Notes under the pieces: model-generated
What the model saw: the letters and a program-made list of their open reading frames with translations, nothing else
The model's database searches: none
What the model was told of the DNA's origin: nothing
From: Omphalotus guepiniiformis
Taxonomy: Eukaryota; Basidiomycota; Agaricomycetes; Agaricales; Omphalotaceae
Length of the DNA stretch: 64,000 bases
Reading direction: 5' to 3'
Assembly: GCA_028554645.1 (NCBI GenBank)
Contig: JAQOOI010000076.1
Coordinates: 1,364,001-1,428,000, forward strand
In this document: in pieces, positions 56,327 through 64,000 of the stretch
How positions within the stretch are numbered: the stretch's first letter is position 1
How the letters are laid out: every line of letters starts with the position of its first letter
Program-made: the position numbers and the translations under genes

Positions 56327-57084
56327 TCGGTTACCGGCCAATAGTAGTATCCACCTACAGATGTTCACGGAAATTCACGATACATGAAGAGGCTTCACTC
56401 ACAGCAATTTTGAGAGCAACCTCACCCAGGAATCGGCCGTCGACTTGAACATGAAGGAGCAGAAGAGAAGTGTGTATCCATATAGGCGTATTTTTGTAAA
56501 TATTCCGGCGGATGAGTCAATGACTTCAGAATTTCGAGAACTTTGATCGGTCAATCAAGGTTCAGTCGTAGCTATTATAGATTCCTCAGATACAAACTGA
56601 AAAATGGAAGAAAAAGGACATGATACCTTCAGACCAATTGGTCCCACGTGCCATTAGGAAGCATGGATACCACAACCTTCGATGCGCAATAAGGGAAAAG
56701 CCAAGGCGTCCCATGTGCTTGAGGAAGATCAAGACAGCGCCAACATTCAGACAAGGAGATACTAACAGCACCCGTACTCAATAGTATCTCATTAGTTGTG
56801 TTTGCTGCGGCGACAGATCGAGAAAAATAGAAGTTGTGTAGGTACAAAATGTCGTGGTGACTCCCACATTCTATTTGAGTTCATTCTTTGAAAAGACGTC
56901 GATTGTTTTGGTGAGATACGAAGGGAAAGAAAGCTATGTTCACCGTTTCGCGGGTAAATTAGCCCTAACCCTACAAGCTTTGCCTAGCGTGAGACTCGAG
57001 GGTGGAAGGTGCGAACCACAATCTCAGATACATATCATTCACCATGACCAGACATGTTTTCGCCCAGTGAGAATTGACCATGAT
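56327..57084. other. Intergenic, possible gene remnants
   Basis: On the minus strand around 56590-56850 there are overlapping frames with partly coding-like, membrane-type composition (LIFLKHMGRLGFSLIAHRRL). These may be a decayed fragment, but I could not build a gene. The right end should contain the missing 5' part of the GH71 gene. Confidence 0.35.
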
Positions 57085-58885
57085 CACAGATTAATCGCGT
57101 TTGATAAGCTCATATGTAGCTTCATGGTCGGAAACACCTATGTGAGTTGTATAAACCGCTCCTCATGAATCATTCAATTCAATTCTACGAAATCGTGATT
57201 GAGCTAAAATGCGAAGTAGCCTTACAGTGTCCAAGATTGGCTCGAAGATATAGAGCTCGCTCATACAGCCGCCATGTATACTGAGCCCTTTCCTGTTCCT
57301 TGATCGCTTGAGGCTTACGATTGGTTCTTAATCAAACTACATGTTTCAGTGACGGTTTCGTCCTCAACGTCGGAAAAGAGTCATGGCAGGTTGACCGAGT
57401 CGCAGATTGCTTCGAAGCAGCCTCTCAAACGCAAACACCCTTTTACTTTTTCATGAGTTTCGACATGAGGTGAAGTTGTCTGGATCACTACATAACGTGC
57501 TTCTGAGTCTCTTTGAACAGTTCTATTCCTGCGAAGAGTGTAGATGACGTCCGGCACTTAAGTGTGTATCTAGAGAGATTCGGGAAAAGCGACCGAATGT
57601 TTCGATATACAGGCAAGGTAGTCGTTTCTACTTTCGCCGGCGAGAACAGCTTTTTCGGTCACACAAATCTGAACGAAGCATGGCATTTTGTGAAAGAGCG
57701 TCTCGCAGAGACCATCGATACACCGGTGAAAAATTTTTAGACTTGTTTATGTATTTTCATGCTCATATAGTCATTATTCAGGTTCATTATGTCCCTTCTT
57801 TATTTATCAATCCATTGCATTATCGAGACATGACCTGCCTAGACGGCGTGTTCAACGTCAGTGCATATCTAGTTTTGCTCTCAGGTTGGCTTATTCGGTG
57901 ATTTTGTAGTGGAACGGAGGTTGGCCCCTGCACCTTGACCAGAATAGCCCACGACATGAAATAGAATGCTCCACACTCGATAGTGATCATCATCACATTA
58001 CCCACCTTAATGGTCGCACATTCATGGCAGCAGTCTCCCCGTGGTTTTTTACGGTGAGTTCAACCGGCTTACAGCTATCGTAAGGGGCTCAATCGCTCTA
58101 TTTTTCTCAGCACTACGGTCCCGATAGCTGGAATAAGAACGTGTGTCTCTGAAGTTTATCTTGAATCTGTTTTGCTGATAAGCAGTTCCAAAGTGGATAT
58201 ATCGAGGAGATGACTGGTTATTTGTTCGGCGGTGGGAGCAATTGATTTCAATGCGCGACAAGGTCGACATCGTCCAAATCATCTCATGGAACGGTAACGT
58301 GCTTCGAATTCCGCTGCTCGCTTTCTCAACTCCAACAGATTACGGGGAATCACATTACATTGGTCCAATCAAGGGCGGTCTGCCCAATTGTCAAGCTTGG
58401 GTCAATGGATTTCCCCATGACGCTTGGCTAAACCTTAATGCGCACTATAGCCGCATATTCAAGCATGGACGCCATTTCCCGGTCTCAGACCGAATTTTTA
58501 TGTGGGCGCGTCCACATCCGAAGCGCGCGGTCGCCACTCATGACACTGTCCCGCGACCTGATAACTGGAACTTGGTGTGTGCCATTGCATGATTATGCCT
58601 TGCACAATTGGACTCACATTCATGCAGACTGATGACTGCTGTTGGGTGGTCGTGTTTGCTACATCACCCGCAAAAGTCGTATTGTATGCAGGTGACGACA
58701 ACGGCATGCCCTTCTTAGTGAAAGAAGGCGTTACGAAGCTGTCTCGCCCCCTGAAACCAGGGAGAGGTATGAAAGCTGTGATGACACGCAATAGTGCAGT
58801 AGTTGCACAGTGTCTAGCACCTGACTTTTGCTTTGAAGAGCGACCGCTGGTCTATAATTTCAATGCATTTACTTCGTCGTCGTGA
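57085..58885 (+). CDS. GH71 glucan endo-1,3-alpha-glucosidase (mutanase), 5' end incomplete or broken
   Basis: It hydrolyses alpha-1,3-glucan, a fungal cell-wall polymer. Family segments in order: CSFMVGNTY, VQDWLEDIELAHTAAIDGFV, LNVGKESWQVDRVADCFEAA, YFFMSFDMSSIPAK, RYTGKVVVSTFAGENSFF, FINPLHYRDMTCLDGVFNWN, NKNWIYRGDDWLFVRRWEQL, and VDIVQIISWNDYGESHYIGP. About nine short introns can be placed. Two problems: no start codon or signal peptide is visible before the conserved part, although family members are normally secreted, and the first junction (57126 donor GTGAGT to acceptor near 57228) is one base out of frame. It may be a young pseudogene, or I may be missing exons. The C-terminal carbohydrate-associated part seems intact to TGA at 58885. 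Confidence 0.7.
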
Positions 58886-59011
58886 AAGGAAAGCGGACAG
58901 TTTTATATACTTTATCATACTAACGAAGGCTCGGAGTCTTGACAAACATATCTCATTTTATAATACTCACTTGGTATGTACTGTAAATTGACTGTAAAGA
59001 TGGATCTTAAA

Positions 59012-59320
59012 TTATTGCTGTTTGCATATGAATTGGCGCATGCTCTCACGCGCACGATTTTTTCAAAAAATACAGCAGGATCTTTCCAACACGATATCTC
59101 ACTCATTTCTGCACCGATCTACTTGATTTTTGGCTCGTCACAGTCGTAATATTCCCTTCTTGTGCGCCCCGGCAATAGATATGCAAACTACATCGTACAT
59201 CTCCAATCAGAAAAGCAACCCCCTCCAGTGCCTTGAACACCATAAACTCGTGAACAACCCTCGAGACAGCCAAGTCCTTGCAATATGTTGTGGTTAGTAG
59301 TGATGTATAGTGCGCCCCAA
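59012..59320 (+). repeat. Left terminal inverted repeat of the 4.1-kb transposon
   Basis: Starts TTATTGCTGTTTGCA and matches the reverse complement of 62781-63087 at roughly 85-90% by eye. It includes CATGCTCTCACGCGCACGAT and the ATGTATAGTGCGC inner end. Confidence 0.8.
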
Positions 59321-59658
59321 GCTTGGAATTCATAGCTCTTGAGGATAATGTGATTGAAAGCACATATACATTGATCAGGGTCGTGTTTTGCCATCAATGA
59401 AGATACGAGCACTCTTTTTCTCTTACTTTCCACATCACCTATCTATTTTCACCCTTCATGGGCTCTGGGCGGTCACGGAAACGTGTTCCCTCATCTGGGG
59501 ACTGGTCAGCGTAAATCCCAGCGGACTCGGAGCTCACACATCCTCGATCCTGCTAGTTCAACTCAATCCATGCAACCAGATGGCAGACCCAAACCAACAC
59601 CGAAATATAAGAAGACTGCAATTATTCAGTCTGCTACACCTCCAGCCTCTTCTGCCAC

Positions 59659-61111
59659 ATGGGCGACGAAGATGTTGATGTAGCAAATATGCTTATATCT
59701 ATGAGGCAAGGACCTCAAGAATCGACCCACACTCCTTTAACCAGATCTCGTTTCCAACCTAATTGACGTGTCAGATGGAGAAGGAACCACCCCAAATCCA
59801 CCAGATGAGATCGTAAACTCAGACAATCTCACATTCAACGAGTCGCAATCAAATGCAGGGGTATTAGACAGGAACTTGAAGTGACGAGAACAGCAAAGCC
59901 AGGTAGATGTGCAAAAAAAGAATACCGTTGTCACCAAGAGAAGGAATGTGGTGTTAGTTTGACGAGGAAGATGAAGAGGACATTCAAGATTATGCTTCGG
60001 ACTCGCGCTCACTCCCTGTGTATGTGACGTGTCAATGTTTATTGTGCTCTATGGTCTGACACTTGCTTGTTAGTTGACTGGAATGACTTGGATAGTAACG
60101 AGTGGAAGGAGGTGCTGAGGGAAATACCCAAATTTGACATAGCTTTTGAAGTCCCCTACCGCAATTCGAAACGCAATCTCACGGAATTCACTCTCATATC
60201 CCCTGGTGCACATTCTTGGACAAACTCGCTTCACGGATGGATACACGAATGTCTCTCCTTACAAATATTTGCCTATATTCCATCTTATAAACCAAAGCCA
60301 AAGTCAAACACTGGACAGGCAAATGACACGATGCTCGAAAGCGAAGAAGACTGGATTTTTTTGATCACAGATTGTCATATATTCCGTTCTGAAAAAAAGA
60401 ATGTCAATAAGCAACTCGTCATCAGTATTGTCGATAAAACTCCTGTAGAAGCCGATGGAGGGTGGGGAAAGCAAGCAGCTCCAAGTACTTGATACAACCT
60501 TGCCCTTGTTCTATTCTACTTTCTCATGCTCTGCTTATAGGCATTGAAGAAATCGAAGGGAGCAAAAGAATCTTCAGAAGACACGATGAAGGATAACAGC
60601 AGAAATTTTGATACAAATTGAGAGAAAACACTGGTGCAATTCATGCCAGGCAGCATGCTATGTCACCTCGGACGGTGATCATTATATTTTTCAGACAGTG
60701 ATCTATCAATCTGGACTGACAAAGTAGTATGTATATAGCGACACATATTATTTTTTCTTTGACTCAATATTTACTTGACAGATGCGACATGTTGGCACCA
60801 TTCTTGAGCCACCGACTGAAATTCTAGCATCAATGGGAGAAAGACTTGCTCGTCAGAAAGCTAATGCTCGCCGTTCAGCTACTCAGACTCGGACTCCTGT
60901 AGCACCACCTCACGCTACCTTCACTGCCCCTTCTGCTCCTGCTCTGCCTCTACTTGATGCAGGGCAAATGGTGCAGCAAGTAATGGGAACGGTCATGCCA
61001 GTGATGGCATTGATGTCTGGGATGCAGAATCAGTTCAGGACACCTACTACACACATCATTCACAAGAAGACATCGCTCAAGCTCTCCAGTGTCCACTCCT
61101 GTTTCCGCTGA
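59659..61111 (+). CDS. Accessory ORF region inside the transposon, function unknown
   Basis: Coding-like frames follow one another: ATG at 59659 (MGDEDVDVANMLISMRQG), 60067-60492 (DWNDLDSNEWKEVLREIPKF; SLHGWIHECLSLQIFAYIP), and 60782-61111 (RHVGTILEPPTEILASMGER, then an Ala/Pro/Thr-rich part). I could not join them into one uninterrupted model, so they may be exons of one gene with unresolved introns, or remnants. No domain is recognised. Their position between the inverted repeats, opposite in strand to the transposase, makes them either a second transposon protein or captured cargo. Confidence 0.35.
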
Positions 61112-61404
61112 AACAAGTCCCATTCGCCCATCATCTCATGTATCATCATCCCTCTGCTGGAGTTCCAGAATTATCGGATTGGCTTCCGAGTGTTGATGCT
61201 CATGCTGAGCGCGGAAGCGAAACGCAAACTACGCTCAATATATTATCATACTCAATACCCGGGGTATCTTTGACCTGCTCGATCTAAACCGACTTCCATT
61301 GAATACATTGATAGAGCTAACTGGAATGGGAGTATGGATATTGCTGACCGGCTGTTGACATATGCACAGGAGGATCTGCGCCCCAAACCTTGCAAGCGGG
61401 CTCG

Positions 61405-62661
61405 TTACAGTAAATAATTATGTGCTAGTTTTTGACTTACAATACAATCATGACTAAAATAGAAATACCGACAATGACGAAAGAAACCGTATGCATCCTC
61501 AGGTGTCACGGAAAAAGAAGCCTGAAGAAGGTGCGTGTATACATAGGAGTCGTCAATATTGGGATCCAAATCCTCACGCGCAAGCTCTCCTTCTCTTCGT
61601 ACATGTGACTTGATGGCTGAAAATGCAAGCTCGATAGGATTATAGTCAGGAGAGTAAGGTGGAAGGAAGAGGTAGCGCATTCCACTAAGAATTGGTTCAT
61701 TGGTGGTACCAAGGGAGGGAAATAGCAATTACGCACTGAGAAATTATCAGATCAAGCACTCTAGGATCTTTATGTATGCGGGCATTGTCCATGACAACTA
61801 CGGAATTGGGAGCAGGAAATGGCTGCATCTTCGTTAGAAGTGCCCTCAACAAACTGATAGAAACGATTTGCAGTAAAAGATCCCTCGACAACTTGAGCAA
61901 ATAACATTCCAGTAGACGACAATGCAGGAAGCAGGGAATATCTATGGTATTGACAGCACATATTAGCACAAACACCCCAAATTAGTTGTACTACTCACCG
62001 TCGTCCTCGAACGAAAAAAGTCTTCTTGAAGACCCGCCGCCCAGTCACTGTCCAGCCGCGTCGTCGATATGGAGTGCGGCGGTCAAACTAGCTTTCATCT
62101 ACGAACACGACTTGCTCTGGCTGATAGTACCGACCAAAGGTGTACCGGAACTGGGCTCGTTTCCGTTCACACCGCTCGATAGCAACTTTGGTGATCTAAA
62201 GTTCCATATTATGTCAAGAAAGGACTTTGACCATCCAGTTCACGACACACCTTTTTCAATGACAAAACCTGTGCTTTTCAGAACCCTCCAGATTGTTGAG
62301 ACATTCACTTCAACTCCTCTTCTCGTTGAAAGCTCCTGCTTGATCTCGTCCAAGTATAATTCAGGTGCTTTGACAAGGAGTCCATGAATAAACTAGGTAT
62401 GTTTCAATCAAGAGGTCGAGGCAGAATAGAAGAACTTACCCGGACATCGAAAAAGGTAAGCTTCCGTGGTCTTCCTCGCAGGCTGACACGCCCGAATCGA
62501 TCTTGTAGCCGAACTGCTTTTCGATGTTCTGAGAGAATGCGCTGAACTGTCCTGCGCTTGCAATTGGATTTGTTCACAATTTCATCAATAGTTGAGCATG
62601 TCCTTCTTAGATGAACAAGAGTACGTCGCAAATCATCTGAGAGACGCTTTCCTCGTGTCAT
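61405..62661 (-). pseudogene. Decayed IS630/Tc1-mariner-type transposase
   Basis: The N-terminal helix-turn-helix (MTRGKRLSDDLRRTLVHLRR, IDEIVNKSNCKRRTVQRILS) is followed by RGRPRKLTFFDVR and a second HTH part (ELSTRRGVEVNVSTIWRVLK). The catalytic domain is broken into several frames. FPAPNSVVVMDNARIHKDP contains the second Asp of the DDE triad, and [20 protein letters not shown] contains the final acidic residue. In-frame stops and frame changes around 62000-62270 remove the stretch with the first Asp. Introns might explain a few breaks but not all. Confidence 0.75.
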
Positions 62662-62780
62662 TGGTAGGTCTATGAGTGAGCGTAGTCGAGGTATGAAGTC
62701 AAGAGGTAAATTACAGAGCCGGTGTGACCTAACCTCACTCAGCACCTCTCACACTTGTATCTATACAAACGTCAACCTGG

Positions 62781-63087
62781 GCGCGCACTATACATCACTA
62801 CTGGCCACGACATATTGCAATGAGTTGGCTGTCCCAAAGGTTGTTCACGAGGTATGGTGTTCAGGGCACTGGAAGGGGGTGCTTTTCTGGATGAAGGAGT
62901 ACAATGTTTTTTTACGAATCTATTGCTTGGGCGCACAAGAAGGGAGTATTACGACTGTAACGAGCCAAAAATCGAGTAGATCGGTGCAGAAATGAGTGCG
63001 ATATCGTGTTGGAAAGATCCTGCTGTATTTCTTGAAAAAATCGTGCGCGTGAGAGCATGTGCCAACTCTTTTGCAAACAGCAATAAA
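62781..63087 (-). repeat. Right terminal inverted repeat of the 4.1-kb transposon
   Basis: The inverted partner of 59012-59320, ending TGCAAACAGCAATAA. A few small indels and substitutions separate the two arms. Confidence 0.8.
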
Positions 63088-63223
63088 GAGCCTGTGAAGT
63101 CGCTGAAAGTGTATCGGCCCGGAATTTAGGTCGCTGTATATCAATTACCTTTAGATCAAACAAAGCAAATGCCATTTCTGGTTCCGCGATCATATTCTTG
63201 TCTGCGTTCCTTTCAAATCTCTC

Positions 63224-64000
63224 ATGCAAAGATCGCCCGCAAGAGATGCTGAAGTACGAAACATGCTCTTCATTTCTCATTACATATATACTTATCTAGT
63301 GGCTTTGAAGTCGGCCTATGCAAAAGCCACGAAGGCAGAATTGACGCGAGACTATGATAACGCATTTCGCCTGTATATCAAAGCAACAGAATCGTTTCTT
63401 CATCTGAGTAGATCAGGCTCTGCTACGGAAAGGGAGAAATCAGCCTGGAAAGCTCAGGCGAATAAAGCACTTGAAAGAGCGGAAAAGATCAAACAAATAA
63501 TCGGAAAGTCGAAGCCAAACCAAGGGCCAGTCGATGTTAAAACTGCCGGAATCGAACACCATTTCGAATCAGCGGTGCAACTAACGCCAGTAGTCGTCGA
63601 TCATTTCTCTCCGCGTAAGCGTATGAACCCTCAGTTTCCTCACGCGAGCCTAACTTACTACGAAGAGGAACAAAGCTACGTGCTAAAGAAGGGTGAAACC
63701 GTCAACGGCAGAGTATATCCCCTCTGGAATGACCAACCCGGAACAATGGCGTATGACGAGTTCTTCATTTGTACATATATACTTGAGCTCTTATACTCGT
63801 CTGCAGGGAACTCAAACAGCCTCCTCTGTCCGAAATACAACAGACAATGGCAGCTATTTGGAAGCGGGGCAATGAATACCCATCCAAGCATCCGCCAAGA
63901 ATGGCCCTTTCTCCTCAAGATATATCACAAAATATAGTATCAGACTGTTCATTGTGTGCATCGATAGCAGTCTGCTTGGAGCATGCTCGACGGTTTGGCT
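63224..64000 (+). CDS. Calpain-like cysteine protease with MIT-like N terminus, RIM13/PalB type (3' partial)
   Basis: The N-terminal part is a three-helix MIT-like domain (ALKSAYAKATKAELTRDYDN, AFRLYIKATESFLHLSRS, AWKAQANKALERAEKIKQII). This arrangement occurs in calpain-7 and PalB/Rim13, which act with ESCRT-III in ambient-pH signalling. After a linker come EEEQSYVLKKGETVNGRVYP and, after a probable intron around 63767-63807, IWKRGNEYPSK and VSDCSLCASIAVCLEHARR, matching the region of the catalytic Cys. The gene runs off the window. The exact start (63224 or a later ATG) and the intron borders are uncertain: the simple GT-AG choice leaves the downstream frame out of phase. Confidence 0.7.

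Larger units (their letters stand above)
59012..63087. mobile_element. 4.1-kb DNA transposon with long terminal inverted repeats (IS630/Tc1-like)
   Basis: Long inverted repeats of about 310 bp bound the element. Inside are a decayed DDE transposase on the minus strand and additional ORFs on the plus strand. The left end lies 127 bp after the GH71 stop and the right end about 137 bp before the first ATG of the calpain gene. No clear target-site duplication was identified. Confidence 0.75.

Noticed and set aside
1..64000. tRNA, rRNA or snoRNA genes
   Set aside because: I saw no convincing tRNA-type cloverleaf or A/B-box pair while reading, but a covariance-model scan would be needed to exclude them.

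Overview
The window reads as nuclear DNA of a filamentous basidiomycete, most likely a mushroom-forming Agaricomycete. Nearly every gene is cut by 45-65 bp GT-AG introns, genes sit close together on both strands, and the families present are typical of that group: multi-copy BTB/POZ proteins, a FunK1-type kinase, an F-box/LRR protein, a DUF6533-type membrane protein and a GH71 alpha-1,3-glucanase. I assembled all gene models by hand from splice signals, reading frames and conserved motifs. No database search was possible.

Layout. 0-9.1 kb is a BTB/POZ island: a partial BTB gene running in from the left edge, a long acidic reading frame 4 bp behind its stop, two tandem BTB paralogues (about 4.3-6.9 kb) duplicated together with a small membrane-protein ORF, and a second tandem BTB pair (7.2-9.1 kb). 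9.1-16.1 kb holds a 64-bp direct repeat and four small genes without recognised function, one with paired CxxC motifs. 16.3-30.6 kb is mostly housekeeping: a proline iminopeptidase-like S33 peptidase, an Erv2-like sulfhydryl oxidase, cytosolic asparaginyl-tRNA synthetase, a haloacetate-dehalogenase-like hydrolase, LSM4, an F-box protein, DPH5 and another BTB gene. 31.9-47.4 kb carries an OPT oligopeptide transporter, an HtrL/YibB-like type II membrane protein, a FunK1 kinase, and two paralogous membrane-anchored beta-rich proteins that flank an HxxxD acyltransferase.

47.5-64 kb starts with a 688-bp foldback element just upstream of KRI1. Next come an NTF2/SnoaL-fold protein, a charged nuclear-type protein, PanB (ketopantoate hydroxymethyltransferase), a DUF6533-type membrane protein and a GH71 gene with a damaged or unresolved 5' end. 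A 4.1-kb transposon with about 310-bp terminal inverted repeats follows; it has a decayed IS630/Tc1-like transposase and extra ORFs. The window ends in the 5' part of a calpain-like protease with an MIT-like N terminus (RIM13/PalB type).

I found no gene cluster with an obvious joint pathway. The most interesting material is in gene structure. Two pairs of ORFs are stacked so tightly that a bicistronic or alternatively spliced transcript seems likely. There are four microexons in one peptidase gene, a start-codon-only exon plus a probable GC-AG intron in LSM4, an in-frame amber codon before an apparently coding tail in the FunK1 gene, and two mobile elements placed directly in front of conserved genes.
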